Positions 16,615 to 25,425 are shown, numbered from the stretch's first letter. The stretch is DNA of 39,553 nucleotides from Lachnospiraceae bacterium UBA3711 (GCA_002371345.1 DFHY01000115.1:1-39553); one strand, 5' to 3'. Numbers and translations: made by a program. Notes: generated by a model from the sequence alone, not told the origin.

Positions 16615-17583
16615 TTACTTAATAACCTTCCTCTTGATGATATCGATCGTGACCGCGCCGATCAGGACGAAGCCTGTTATGATCTGCTGCATGTTCGCAT
16701 TGAATCCGATATAGGGAAGGCCCTGTTTCAGGAACAGGATGACATACGCGCCAATTACAGTTCCGTATATGGTTCCATAGCCGCCGGAGGCGGACACACC
16801 GCCTACGATCGCGCCTCCTATGGCATCCAGTTCCATGCCGGCGCCCGTGCCCGGCTGCACCGTCTTGATGACAGCGGCGTACGCGATGGACGCCAGTCCG
16901 GCGAACAGTCCGCTGACTGCATAAACCATGATGTGGTAGAACTTCACATTGATACCTGACAGAATCGCCGCTTCTTTGTTGGACCCGATCGCGATCGTAT
17001 AACGGCCGAACCGGGTGTGCGCCAGCACAAACTGCATGATCAGCATCAGCAGGATGATCCACACAAGGCCCAGGGGAAGCTTGGTTTTGTCTGCCAGCGT
17101 TATCTTAAAGATCGAATGGAACCAGCCGTTGTCCTGCTTGGCCGTCGGCCACGGAATCGCGAAGGATCCGGTCACAACCGAACCAAGTCCGCGCGTAATC
17201 ATACAGGTACACAGCGTCGCCAGGAACGGCGGAAGTCCCATGACAGAGATCAGCACTCCGTTGGCAAGGCCGATTCCCAATCCGAACAGGATGGATACCA
17301 GCATCGCCAGACCGGTCGGCACATTGTAGAAACGGATCAGGCAGCCGCCCGCAAGCGCGTAGCAGATCATGCCGGTTCCGATGGACAGATCCACGCCGCC
17401 GGTAATCAGCGGAAACGCGACACCGATCGCCATCAGGGCGTAATAGTAGGAAATATCCATCATGCTCAGGAAGGTCGTGTACTTTCCGAAGTCTGAACTG
17501 ATCGTGCGGAATATGAAATAAAGGGCAACCAGAACGATTCCAACAATCACTTCCTGCGTAAAGATTGATTTCTTCTTCGTCAT
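16615..17583 (-). CDS. Sugar ABC transporter permease (RbsC-like)
   Basis: Inner-membrane channel subunit of a carbohydrate-uptake-2 (CUT2) ABC transporter. The 322-aa chain has about eight to ten hydrophobic segments and the family signatures GVAFPLITGGVDLSIGTG, GLPPFLATLCTCMITRGLGS, and the cytoplasmic-loop ATPase-contact region TRFGRYTIAIGSNKEAAILS GIN (the EAA-like loop), followed by DAIGGAIVGGVSASGG. AAGGAG precedes the ATG by about 11 bases. It lies 15 bases after the ATPase gene. A second permease of the same family lies on the other side of the ATPase, so the channel is probably a heterodimer. Confidence 0.93.
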   Translation of the reverse strand: MTKKKSIFTQEVIVGIVLVALYFIFRTISSDFGKYTTFLSMMDISYYYALMAIGVAFPLITGGVDLSIGTGMICYALAGGCLIRFYNVPTGLAMLVSILFGLGIGLANGVLISVMGLPPFLATLCTCMITRGLGSVVTGSFAIPWPTAKQDNGWFHSIFKITLADKTKLPLGLVWIILLMLIMQFVLAHTRFGRYTIAIGSNKEAAILSGINVKFYHIMVYAVSGLFAGLASIAYAAVIKTVQPGTGAGMELDAIGGAIVGGVSASGGYGTIYGTVIGAYVILFLKQGLPYIGFNANMQQIITGFVLIGAVTIDIIKRKVIK

Positions 17584-17598
17584 CTTCTATTTCTCTCC

Positions 17599-19095
17599 TT
17601 ACTTGATGTCGCGGGTTGCCTTATCCATGATCGCTTCCTGTGTCGCTTCTTCAATCGAGATCTCACCCGTCTTCTTCCCTTCGCACATGACAATGATGCG
17701 ATCGCTCATACGAAGGATCTCCGTCATCTCGGAAGAGATCATGATGATGGATTTGCCTTCCGCGGCAAGCCGGTTCATCAGCTTATAGATCTCGTTCTTC
17801 GCGCCGACATCGATTCCTCTGGTGGGCTCGTCAAAGATCAGGATATCGCAGTTTCTGACCAGCCACTTCGCGATAACGACCTTCTGCTGGTTTCCGCCGG
17901 AAAGGTTGACAACCAGCTGGTCCGCGCTGGGTGTCTTGGTATCCAGCTCTTTGATGTACTGCTCCGTTACCTCTTTCTCTGCGCCTTTGTTGATGAACAG
18001 TCCGGACATATACTTTGGTAGCGTGGCCAGCGTGGAATTCTCCGTGATCGTCTTCTGGACCACGATGCCGAAACGCTTACGGTCCTCGGAAAGATAGCCG
18101 ATTCCGTTCTTCACGGCGTCCTCCGGAGAGTTGATCGTGACCTTCTTTCCATTGATGTAGATGTCGCCGCCTGTCTTCGGATCCGCGCCGAACAGGGCTC
18201 TTGCCATCTCGGTCCGCCCGGCGCCCATCAGTCCGGAGAAGCCGAGGATCTCGCCCTTGCGCAGCTCGAAGCTGACATCCTGCACCATCTTTCCTGCATT
18301 CAGGTGCTCCACCTTCAGCACCACCGGCGCGTCTGCCGGTACCATGCTGTGCGTCTTCGGATCTTCATAGATCACACGGCCGACCATCATGTTGATGATG
18401 TCTTCCTTCGTGCACTCGTCCGTGATCAGTGTGCCGACATAGGCACCGTCACGCATGACCGTCACACGGTCCGTGATGACCTTGATCTCGTCCATTCTGT
18501 GAGAGATGTAGATGATGCCCAGGTTCTGTTTGCGCAGATCGCGGATAATCGCGAACAGATCCTCGATCTCCTTCTCCGTCAGCGCGGCGGACGGCTCATC
18601 AAAGATGATGACCTTCGCCTGGTGGGAGATGGCCTTCGCGATCTCGCACATCTGCTGCTTTCCGACCGTCAGATCGCTCATCTTGGCCTTCGGGTCGATA
18701 TTGATGTGCAGCTCGTCGAACAGCTTCTTCGATTCCTGGATCATCTTCCGGTCATCGATCATGAAGCCCTTCTTGAATTCTCTTCCGATGAAAATGTTCT
18801 GCGCGACAGTCAGGTCGCCGACCATGTTCAGCTCCTGATGCACGATGACGATACCGGCTGCCTGCGCGTCGTGGGTATTGTGGAACTCTACCTCACGTCC
18901 CTCGTAGGTGATCGTTCCGGAGTCCTTTGTGTAGATTCCGGTAAGCACTTTCATCAGGGTTGACTTTCCGGCTCCGTTCTCGCCCATCAGCGCGTGAACT
19001 TCTCCTCTTTTCAGCTCGAAATCGACATGATCTAGCGCGTGGACTCCAGGGAAGGACTTGTCGATGTTTTTCATTGTAAGAATCACTTCACCCAT
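17599..19095 (-). CDS. Sugar ABC transporter ATP-binding protein (RbsA/MglA-like)
   Basis: Two fused nucleotide-binding domains in 498 aa, driving the CUT2 transporter. Domain 1 has Walker A GENGAGKST (38-46), signature LTVGKQQMCEIAKA and Walker B VIIFDEPSAALTEKE. Domain 2 has a degenerate Walker A, GLMGAGRTEMARALFG, signature LSGGNQQKVVIAKWL and Walker B ILIFDEPTRGIDVGAK. That asymmetry, with the second P-loop lysine replaced, is normal for RbsA/MglA/XylG proteins. AAGGAGAAGG precedes the ATG. It sits between the two permease genes with short spacers (18 and 15 bases). Confidence 0.96.
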   Translation of the reverse strand: MGEVILTMKNIDKSFPGVHALDHVDFELKRGEVHALMGENGAGKSTLMKVLTGIYTKDSGTITYEGREVEFHNTHDAQAAGIVIVHQELNMVGDLTVAQNIFIGREFKKGFMIDDRKMIQESKKLFDELHINIDPKAKMSDLTVGKQQMCEIAKAISHQAKVIIFDEPSAALTEKEIEDLFAIIRDLRKQNLGIIYISHRMDEIKVITDRVTVMRDGAYVGTLITDECTKEDIINMMVGRVIYEDPKTHSMVPADAPVVLKVEHLNAGKMVQDVSFELRKGEILGFSGLMGAGRTEMARALFGADPKTGGDIYINGKKVTINSPEDAVKNGIGYLSEDRKRFGIVVQKTITENSTLATLPKYMSGLFINKGAEKEVTEQYIKELDTKTPSADQLVVNLSGGNQQKVVIAKWLVRNCDILIFDEPTRGIDVGAKNEIYKLMNRLAAEGKSIIMISSEMTEILRMSDRIIVMCEGKKTGEISIEEATQEAIMDKATRDIK

Positions 19096-19113
19096 CTTTT
19101 CCTTCTCCTTTCG

Positions 19114-20091
19114 TCAGTTCCTGCGGCGTCTTGCTGAAACGTCCGCGTAGACAAACACGATGACTATGATACCGGTGATGATCATCTGTACTTCCTTGGT
19201 CATACGAAGTGCCATGATGCCTTCCTGCAGAAGGGAAATGACCAGGACTCCAATCACCGTTCCGCCGATCGATGCCAGCCCGCCTGCCATGGAGGTTCCT
19301 CCCATGACGCAGGAAGCGATCGCCTCATTGTTGTAGGTATCGCCCAGACCCGGCTGAACCGTCGTATACGCCCCGACAAAGAAGATTGCCGCGATGCCGA
19401 CCAGCGCGCCGCAGATGACATATGCCAGCATCTGCCACTTGCGCACATTGACGCCGGACAGGCGGACCGCCTCCTTGTTGCTTCCGAGGCAGAGAATGTA
19501 CCGGCCTGCCTTCGTGTTGTTCATCACGATGTACAGGATCACGATCGCGACCGCGAAGATGAGGAGGCCGACCGGGAAATCGCCAACCTTGACCAGATTC
19601 CGGAACCAGCCCTTGCCGGACGGGTCATTGCCCTGCGGCCAGCTGACCGACTGTGTCTTCGTGAAGACCGAGCCCAGACCCTTGGCGATGTTCATGGTCG
19701 CCATGGAAACAATGAAGGGCGGGACCCCGACAAATGCCACAAGGTATCCATTGAAGCAGCCGAAGCAGAAGCCGATCACGATGCTCATGATCAGGGAAAC
19801 AATGACCGGCGCTCCATGGGTGTTCAGCGTGTAGCCTGCCATCAGCGCGCAGCAGAACATCACGGGACCGATCGAGAAGTCGATTCCGCCTGTCGCGATG
19901 ACAAAGGTCACACCGAGCGCAAGAAAGCCAAGGAAATAGGTATAGTTCAGAATGCTCATGATTCTGTCCATGCTGGCGAATCCCGGGATGATCACCGAGA
20001 ACACCCCGTACATCAGCAGCAGGATGCAGAACAGTATGATCCGGTTAAATCCCAATTTCTTTACAACTGGGTTCTGCTTGATATTTTCCAA
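19114..20091 (-). CDS. Sugar ABC transporter permease (RbsC-like), second subunit, TTG start
   Basis: CUT2 permease of 325 aa with repeated hydrophobic segments and the signatures LGVTFVIATGGIDFSIGPVM, GVPPFIVSMATMNIAKGLGS, KAGRYILCLGSNKEAVRLSG and EAIASCVMGGTSMAGGLAS. It differs clearly in sequence from the other permease of the operon, which implies a heterodimeric channel. The start codon is read as TTG at 20091 because GGAGG stands 9 bases before it and no ATG fits the conserved N-terminus. The C-terminus ends in a very basic SARRRRN. Confidence 0.93.
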   Translation of the reverse strand: MENIKQNPVVKKLGFNRIILFCILLLMYGVFSVIIPGFASMDRIMSILNYTYFLGFLALGVTFVIATGGIDFSIGPVMFCCALMAGYTLNTHGAPVIVSLIMSIVIGFCFGCFNGYLVAFVGVPPFIVSMATMNIAKGLGSVFTKTQSVSWPQGNDPSGKGWFRNLVKVGDFPVGLLIFAVAIVILYIVMNNTKAGRYILCLGSNKEAVRLSGVNVRKWQMLAYVICGALVGIAAIFFVGAYTTVQPGLGDTYNNEAIASCVMGGTSMAGGLASIGGTVIGVLVISLLQEGIMALRMTKEVQMIITGIIVIVFVYADVSARRRRN

Positions 20092-20142
20092 CGATTTCTC
20101 CCTCCTGTCTGCTCCGGCCTTTGAACCGGGCTGAAAATCACT

Positions 20143-20748
20143 TCATCCGCGTTCCATGGACCGGGACATTTCCTGCAGTTGCTCTGACGCGCGCGGATCT
20201 GTGAGAACATACTCATCGTGCACTGCCGTCGTCCAGAGTTTCAGTTCATCGGACAGATCGAACCGCTTCTCCAGACCCAACGTCATCCTCCACACATCCT
20301 TGCACATCTGTTTTTTCTGATCCGCCCCGTTGGGACTGAGCAGTCCGAAGAGCGATCTTCTGTATTCTGATCCCATACAGGTCTTAAAATACCGCTTTGC
20401 CGTATTCCGGATCTCCCAGTACAGCGCTGCTTCACCCGCCTCGCCGTAAGAGGCTGCCTCCAGATACCCGCTCTCTTTCAGGAACTGGCTTACCTCTTTC
20501 TTTCCGCCCCGCCGGAAAAACCGGGACGAGCTGTAAACCTGAATGAAATTCACGCATGCCCACAGCCAGCGATCCACAGACGGCTCTTTCTTTCCCTCCT
20601 CCATATAACGAAGGGAAAACAGTCTTTGGCGATATGCATTCGCCCCGTCTTCCGCCTCTTCCCGGAGGTTTCTCTGAAATATCTGCGCGCGCCGCTCCGG
20701 CTCAAGCTCCGCATAATAATCCCGCCATGCCGGGCTGATCGGAACCAT
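20143..20748 (-). CDS. DUF6553-like protein in sugar-transport operon
   Basis: Function unknown. A soluble, charged 201-aa protein, mostly helical by composition, with DRWLWACVNFIQVYSSSRFF, GYLEAASYGEAGEAALYWEI, KRYFKTCMGSEYRRSLFGLL and a C-terminal KLWTTAVHDEYV block. The pattern resembles DUF6553 proteins that accompany sugar-transport genes in Lachnospiraceae; this family name is from memory and only moderately certain. The ATG at 20748 is chosen over GTG at 20757 because AGGAGG stands 8 bases before it. Located between the VOC gene and the first permease gene, so it may modulate uptake or metabolism of the same sugar. Confidence 0.7.
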   Translation of the reverse strand: MVPISPAWRDYYAELEPERRAQIFQRNLREEAEDGANAYRQRLFSLRYMEEGKKEPSVDRWLWACVNFIQVYSSSRFFRRGGKKEVSQFLKESGYLEAASYGEAGEAALYWEIRNTAKRYFKTCMGSEYRRSLFGLLSPNGADQKKQMCKDVWRMTLGLEKRFDLSDELKLWTTAVHDEYVLTDPRASEQLQEMSRSMERG

Positions 20749-20769
20749 CGGTACCACCTCCTGCCCGGC

Positions 20770-21165
20770 TTACTTCTCAGCGAGAAACACCTCGATCTCG
20801 ACGCCGCTCGGATCAACCAGCAGCATATTGTGCCTTCCGAGCTTCTCTACATAAGCCGGCGCCGACCGAACGGTCACACCCTTCTCCCGGCAGCGCTGAT
20901 CCAGCTCTTCCAAGGAGTCCGTTTCCAGACACAGGTGACGGTAGATTCCCGTATCCGTCTCACGGTGCACGGCTGCTTCCTCCTTGTTCTCATAGTCGAT
21001 CAGTTCCAGCAGAACGCCCTGCGGCAGCTGGTAATATGTCAGCGTGTGATCCCCCATGTCGGTAAACCCACACTGTTCCAGGCTGAAAACCTCCTCATAG
21101 AAGGCTTTGGAGTCTTCCAGGTTTTTTACATTGATCGTGATGTGATTCAGTCCTGTCAGTTTCAT
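20770..21165 (-). CDS. VOC (glyoxalase/bleomycin-resistance superfamily) protein
   Basis: A 131-aa metal-binding vicinal-oxygen-chelate protein. It opens with LNHITINVKNLEDSKAFYEE, with the first metal His at residue 8; TGIYRHLCLETDSLEELDQR starts the second beta-alpha-beta-beta-beta half, and VDPSGVEIEVFLAEK supplies the terminal Glu ligand. The arrangement is like lactoylglutathione lyase-type or epimerase-type VOC proteins. The ATG at 21165 is set by AAGGAG 10 bases upstream; it follows the LacI gene by 13 bases. In a sugar operon that makes aldehydes it may detoxify methylglyoxal or isomerise an intermediate; this is inference. Confidence 0.85.
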   Translation of the reverse strand: MKLTGLNHITINVKNLEDSKAFYEEVFSLEQCGFTDMGDHTLTYYQLPQGVLLELIDYENKEEAAVHRETDTGIYRHLCLETDSLEELDQRCREKGVTVRSAPAYVEKLGRHNMLLVDPSGVEIEVFLAEK

Positions 21166-21178
21166 CCATTCGTCTCCT

Positions 21179-22204
21179 TCATCCACAGCGGGCAATCGAC
21201 TTCCCCTCCGCAATCTTTGCCGGCAGAACCAGTATCTCGTGTTCATACTGTCCGTCTTCTTTATCCGTCCCGTTCCGGTTCTGATCGATCCGCTTCAGAA
21301 GCAGTCTGACCGCTTCCTCCGCCATCTTCCGAAGCGGCTGGACAACCAGGACAAGCTTCGGCTTTGACAGGTTGGAGATAATCAGGTCGTCGAATCCGAT
21401 CAGGGACAGATCCTCAGGACACTGGTACGGGGATTCATTCAAAGCCATCACCGCGCCGAGAATGATCTCAAAGTTTCCCAGGAAAACCGCTGTCGGCCGT
21501 TCCTTCAGCTTCAGCAGCTCCTGCATGCTCCGGTACCCATGCCCGATGCTGTGGTCTCCCACCTTCATGTAGCTGCGCGGAATCCGGATCTTCCGATCCT
21601 TCAAAAGCTGCAGACAACCCTCCAACCGCTCCTGTCCGGTGATCACTGTATCCGAGCTGATCAGCGCGATCCGCCGGTGTCCGTGATCCGCAAGCAGTTT
21701 CACAGCATCATAGGCTGCCTCCCGGTTATTGACCTTCACACAGTCCAGCCTGGAATCCTTCAGCGGACGGTCCATCAGAACCACCGGAATATGATTCCGC
21801 AGAACCGGCTCCAGAAAACCCGGATCCTGGGCGACCGGCATGACGATCATGCCATCCACTTTCTTTCCCAGGAGGAAGCGGACATTCTGTTCTTCGAGCA
21901 CCGGATCGTTCTGCGAATCGCAGATCATGGCCGCGTACCCTTCCTCTCTCAGGTACTCGCCAAGGTACTGAAGAACCGTCCCGGTAAAAACATTGGAAAT
22001 ATCAAATACGACGACACCGATTGTCTTGCTCTGGCTGGTCACGAGTCCGCGCGCCATCTCATTCACTTCATAATGAAGCATTCTGATCGCTTCCTCGATC
22101 TTCTCTCTGTTTTCCGGAAGGAGGTTTCCCCCGTTCAGGTACTTCGATATTGTCGCAAGCGACAGACCTGTCATATTCTTGATGTCACGTATTGTTGCAG
22201 CCAC
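21179..22204 (-). CDS. LacI-family transcriptional regulator, GTG start
   Basis: Repressor-type regulator and first gene of the transport/fucA operon. A helix-turn-helix covers about residues 4-24 (TIRDIKNMTGLSLATISKYL), followed by the hinge region (YEVNEMARGLVTSQSKTIGV) and a periplasmic-binding-protein-like effector domain (GVVVFDISNVFTG, KKVDGMIVMPV, VNNREAAYDAVKLL, LIGFDD). The start is taken as GTG at 22204, with AGCGGAGG 7 bases upstream; this gives the normal LacI N-terminus, whereas the ATG at 22234 adds ten unrelated residues. Two palindromes in its own promoter suggest autoregulation. The effector could be L-fucose, L-fuculose or the phosphate, inferred from the operon. Confidence 0.92.
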   Translation of the reverse strand: MAATIRDIKNMTGLSLATISKYLNGGNLLPENREKIEEAIRMLHYEVNEMARGLVTSQSKTIGVVVFDISNVFTGTVLQYLGEYLREEGYAAMICDSQNDPVLEEQNVRFLLGKKVDGMIVMPVAQDPGFLEPVLRNHIPVVLMDRPLKDSRLDCVKVNNREAAYDAVKLLADHGHRRIALISSDTVITGQERLEGCLQLLKDRKIRIPRSYMKVGDHSIGHGYRSMQELLKLKERPTAVFLGNFEIILGAVMALNESPYQCPEDLSLIGFDDLIISNLSKPKLVLVVQPLRKMAEEAVRLLLKRIDQNRNGTDKEDGQYEHEILVLPAKIAEGKSIARCG

Positions 22205-22250
22205 ACCGATGCCTCCGCTATCTGACAAATTCATCCAACGATTTCATGGG

Positions 22251-22262
22251 TGAAACGTTTCG
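22251..22262. promoter_or_regulatory. LacI-type operator O1 (downstream of -10)
   Basis: TGAAACGTTTCG contains the perfect palindrome GAAACGTTTC (22252-22261), immediately downstream of the predicted transcription start, where a bound repressor would block initiation or escape. Confidence 0.75.
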
Positions 22263-22272
22263 CTCTATGTAC

Positions 22273-22301
22273 ATTATGATGCCGGCGAAACGTTTTGTCA
22301 A
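22273..22301 (-). promoter_or_regulatory. Promoter of the lacI-transport-fucA operon
   Basis: Minus-strand TTGACA (22301-22296), exactly 17 bases, CATAAT (22278-22273). Near-consensus, about 70 bases before the LacI GTG start. Confidence 0.8.
22286..22297. promoter_or_regulatory. LacI-type operator O2 (in promoter spacer)
   Basis: CGAAACGTTTTG, a one-mismatch copy of O1, lies between the -35 and -10 boxes. Centres of O1 and O2 are 35 bases apart. Confidence 0.7.
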
Positions 22302-22389
22302 CAGCTATTTTCGGCGTTTTACCCAATTTTTGGCTGCATCCGGCCTGCAGACAGAGACTCTCTTCAGGACACGTGAAAACCACCGCCGC

Positions 22390-22414
22390 GGCGGCAGAAT
22401 ACAGGTCTGCCGCC
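22390..22414 (-). terminator. Hairpin after the bisphosphate aldolase gene
   Basis: GGCGGCAG/CTGCCGCC, 8-bp perfect stem with 9-base loop, 11 bases after the aldolase stop codon. A TTTT follows at some distance on the minus strand, so it is an imperfect terminator closing the upstream operon before the next promoter. Confidence 0.5.
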
Positions 22415-22425
22415 GTCAGTCTCAC

Positions 22426-23277
22426 TCAGGCACGGCCGACGCTTCCGACCACTTCCATCTTCTGCATGACGTACTTCTTCACTTCCTCCATCCCGGGGAC
22501 TCCGTACTTCTTCGGATCGTAGTCTTCGGGGTGGCTTGCCATATGCGCCTTCACACCATTCATGAACGCAATGCGAAGATCCGTCGCGTAATTCACCTTG
22601 CAGATTCCCCTGCTCACACAGTCTCTGACCTGCTCATCCGGAACGCCTGAAGTTCCGTGCAGGACAAGCGGGATCGGGACGACCTCGCGGATCGCTGACA
22701 GGACATCCACATTCACCTTCGGGACTCCTTTATAAACACCGTGGGAGGTTCCTACGCCCACCGCAAGGGAATCGACCTGCGTGCGCGCGACGAATTCCTT
22801 CGCCTGATCCGGATCCGTGTACGGATTCTCTCCCTCTCCGTTGTCCAGATCATCTTCCTTGCCGCCTACCTTGCCGAGTTCGCCCTCAACCGGCACATTG
22901 CCCGCGTGGCAGACATCGGTGACCGATTTTGTCAGCGCGATGTTGTCCTCGAACGGCTTCTTCGATCCATCGATCATAATCGATGTATATCCGGCACGGA
23001 AGGCTGCGCATGCCAGATCGAAGCTGTTGCCGTGGTCCAGGTGGCAGACCACCGGAATCTTCGTCCGCTCCGCGGCCGCGCGGATATTCGCAAAGTAGAA
23101 ATCAAGTCCCGCATACTTTAACGTCCCGGGGGTTGTCTGCATGATGACAGGGGAGCCGGTCTCTTCTGCCGCGGCCAGTACCGCCATGACCATCTCCATG
23201 TTTTCCACGTTAAATGCGCCTACGGCGTATCCTCTCTTCTGTGCGTCAAGCAGTAATTCTTTTGATGTGACAAGCAT
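22426..23277 (-). CDS. Class II fructose/tagatose-bisphosphate aldolase
   Basis: Zinc-dependent aldolase that splits a ketohexose 1,6-bisphosphate into dihydroxyacetone phosphate and glyceraldehyde 3-phosphate. The 283-aa chain has the GatY/KbaY/FbaA layout: GYAVGAFNVENMEM, metal-site HLDHG (79-83, D81/H82), VPVEGELGKVGGKED, zinc-ligand His in VGTSHGVY (H179) and PLVLHGTSG (H207). AGGAGG precedes the ATG. It is the last gene of the fuc operon and lies next to a PfkB kinase, a pairing typical of tagatose or fructose-1-phosphate routes. Fructose- versus tagatose-specificity cannot be told from these motifs. Confidence 0.92.
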   Translation of the reverse strand: MLVTSKELLLDAQKRGYAVGAFNVENMEMVMAVLAAAEETGSPVIMQTTPGTLKYAGLDFYFANIRAAAERTKIPVVCHLDHGNSFDLACAAFRAGYTSIMIDGSKKPFEDNIALTKSVTDVCHAGNVPVEGELGKVGGKEDDLDNGEGENPYTDPDQAKEFVARTQVDSLAVGVGTSHGVYKGVPKVNVDVLSAIREVVPIPLVLHGTSGVPDEQVRDCVSRGICKVNYATDLRIAFMNGVKAHMASHPEDYDPKKYGVPGMEEVKKYVMQKMEVVGSVGRA

Positions 23278-23322
23278 TGTTTTGTCCTCCTGAACAAGTC
23301 TGTTTCCTGTAGTGCAGCGCCT

Positions 23323-24258
23323 TTATCCGCAAACCTCCACCACAACGTCTCCTGCTATCTTCTCATACACCGCCGTGGCAAAATGCCCGGTGAGCGGTGA
23401 CATGGCCGATGCTGCCGACACCGCGACGGCGTAGCCGAGCGCTTCCTCCGGTTTCATCTTCCGCTCCATTGCCACGGCAAAGGCCCCTGTCATGGAGTCG
23501 CCGCAGCCGACGGTGTTCACCGGCGTCAGGACCGGCGGCTTCCCGTGGAAGATTCCTTCCTCGCAGGCCAGCACGGCACCATCGGCGCCGAGGGAAATCA
23601 CAACCCAGGGAATCTGATACGTATCATGCAGCTCCTGCGCGGACCGCAGCACATCCTCATAGCCGTTTACCCGGATTCCCAGGAGGGCCTCGATCTCGTC
23701 CTCATTCGGCTTGATCATATCCGGACAGCCGCTCAGGCTTTCCGACAGGTAACTGCCGCTGGTGTCCAGAATCACCTTGATCCCGGCCTGCTTCATGATA
23801 CCAGTCAGTTTCTTGTAGATATCCGCAGGAACACCCCGCGGCGCGGATCCTGACATCGTTACAACCGAGCTTCCGTCAATGATGGAAGGAAACTCCTCCA
23901 GGAACCGGTCCACGTCCTCTGCTTTCACGTCAAATCCCGGCTCCAGATACTCCGTGGATCCGTACTTCGGATCCAGAATGTTAATGCAGCTGCGGGTCTC
24001 TCCCTCTATATGGAAAAACCGCGTTTCCACATCGCTGCGCCTTGCAAGGTCCTCAAGGTACTGTCCGTTGAACCCGCCGGCAAATCCTGTCGCCTGCACG
24101 TCGGCGCCGCAGATCCGTGCGACCTTTGCCACATTGAGGCCCTTGCCTCCGGCGGTATTCCGCACCTCCTTCACGCGCATGACCGTGCCGTTCTCAATCG
24201 CCCGCTCCATCACATAGGCTTTGTCGATGGACGCATTCAAAGTGACTGTCGTGATCAT
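23323..24258 (-). CDS. PfkB-family hexose kinase (1-phosphofructokinase / tagatose-6-P kinase type)
   Basis: Ribokinase-fold kinase adding a second phosphate to a ketohexose phosphate. The 311-aa chain starts MITTVTLNASIDKAY, has the substrate motif AGGKGLNVAKV (36-46) typical of FruK/LacC, and the ATP/anion-hole motif NTVGCGDSMTGAFA (247-260) with catalytic Asp253. IKPNEDEIEALLG is also family-typical. It lies between the GatD-like dehydrogenase and the bisphosphate aldolase with short spacers (16 and 45 bases), so its product should be the aldolase substrate. Confidence 0.92.
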   Translation of the reverse strand: MITTVTLNASIDKAYVMERAIENGTVMRVKEVRNTAGGKGLNVAKVARICGADVQATGFAGGFNGQYLEDLARRSDVETRFFHIEGETRSCINILDPKYGSTEYLEPGFDVKAEDVDRFLEEFPSIIDGSSVVTMSGSAPRGVPADIYKKLTGIMKQAGIKVILDTSGSYLSESLSGCPDMIKPNEDEIEALLGIRVNGYEDVLRSAQELHDTYQIPWVVISLGADGAVLACEEGIFHGKPPVLTPVNTVGCGDSMTGAFAVAMERKMKPEEALGYAVAVSAASAMSPLTGHFATAVYEKIAGDVVVEVCG

Positions 24259-24274
24259 GTCTTCCTCTTGTCTG

Positions 24275-25324
24275 TTATGCTTCGCTGTCGATCAGAATCT
24301 TTCCCTTGACCGTTCCCGGTGTCTTGTACCACTCGAAGGCTTCCGCGATCTGTGACAGCGGTACCTTGCGGTAGATAAACGATTCATCGAATTTCAGCTG
24401 TCCGGTACTGAAGTAGTAGGACGTCAGCTCCCACTCCTTTCCGGGGAACGGAGCCGAGTAGGACATCCAGGATCCCGTCAGGGTGAACTCCTTGCGGTTC
24501 ATGCACTCCCACTCGTCCACGGTGAAGGAAAGCTCCTTCGTCGGGGTGCCGATAAAGCACACGCCTGCCTTGTTCGCCGCCAGGCGGAACGCCATCTTCA
24601 TCGTGATCGTGTTGCCCGCTGTTTCATAGACATAGTCAAAGCCCCTGCCGCCGGTCAGCTCCATCGCCCTGTCCATGAATCCCTCTTCCAGCGTATTGAT
24701 CCCGGCATCTGCACCGAGCCGCTTGCCAAGCGCCAGGCGTTCCTCGACAATGTCAAAAACCACAACCTTCTTCGCGCCGAAGATCTTCGCCCACTGCAGC
24801 GTCATCATGCCGATCGTCCCGCCGCCAAGCACCGCCACGCAGCCGCCGCCCTGATAGTTCAGGCGCAGCAGTCCGTGCAGTGCTACCGTCGCGGGCTCGA
24901 AAAATGCGCCTTGTTCGAAGCTGACATTGTCGGCGAAGGGAACCGCGTTCAGCTCCGGCACACTGACATATTCCGCGAAGCTGCCGAATTCGCGTGAACC
25001 GATGAAGCTGTAATGCTTGCACAGGGAATAATCGCCTCTCTGGCAGTCAAAGCACTTCATGCAGGGAACCAGCGGGATCCCTGCCACACGGTCGCCCGGT
25101 TTCAGACGTGTCACGCCTTCCCCGGTCTCGACAACGGTTCCGGAAAACTCATGGCCAAGCACATTGGGGAAATAATGGCAGGCATCCGCATTCACCCGCG
25201 GTACGTCAGACCCGCAGATGCCGGTATACTTGACCTTGATCAGAACCCTGCCGGGCCCGGCCTTCGGCGTCTCGATCTCTTCATAACGAATATCATTTTT
25301 CGCGTGCACAACTCCGGCTTTCAT
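24275..25324 (-). CDS. Zinc-dependent polyol/sugar dehydrogenase (GatD-like)
   Basis: Medium-chain dehydrogenase of 349 aa using NAD(P). Catalytic zinc ligands are C37 (GICGSD), H58 and E59 (GHEFSG); structural zinc cysteines are C88, C91, C94 and C102. The Rossmann motif is LGGGTIGMMTLQWAK. GDRVAGIPLVPCMKCFDCQR and GSREFGSFAEYV resemble galactitol-1-phosphate 5-dehydrogenases most, though sorbitol or threonine dehydrogenase-like roles are possible. Start is placed at 25324 (MKAGVVHAKNDIRYEE) with AAGGAGG upstream; a longer frame from 25429 overlaps the previous stop as ATGA but adds residues with no family counterpart, and that stretch contains two small hairpins. Confidence 0.9.
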   Translation of the reverse strand: MKAGVVHAKNDIRYEEIETPKAGPGRVLIKVKYTGICGSDVPRVNADACHYFPNVLGHEFSGTVVETGEGVTRLKPGDRVAGIPLVPCMKCFDCQRGDYSLCKHYSFIGSREFGSFAEYVSVPELNAVPFADNVSFEQGAFFEPATVALHGLLRLNYQGGGCVAVLGGGTIGMMTLQWAKIFGAKKVVVFDIVEERLALGKRLGADAGINTLEEGFMDRAMELTGGRGFDYVYETAGNTITMKMAFRLAANKAGVCFIGTPTKELSFTVDEWECMNRKEFTLTGSWMSYSAPFPGKEWELTSYYFSTGQLKFDESFIYRKVPLSQIAEAFEWYKTPGTVKGKILIDSEA

Positions 25325-25425
25325 GATTGTATCTGCCTCCTTCACATATCCGTCCCAGCCGGCTCCTTCACGCATGGAGCCGTATCCCGCGTCCGCGCCG
25401 GACGCGTCTGGCTTTTTCTCGCCTG

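Noticed and set aside
22251..22297. Reading the GAAACGTTTC sites as CcpA catabolite-repression (cre) boxes
   Set aside because: Around the central CG the outer bases do not fit the TGNAAN-CG-NTNNCA pattern; adjacency to a LacI gene favours local operators. A dual role is not excluded.
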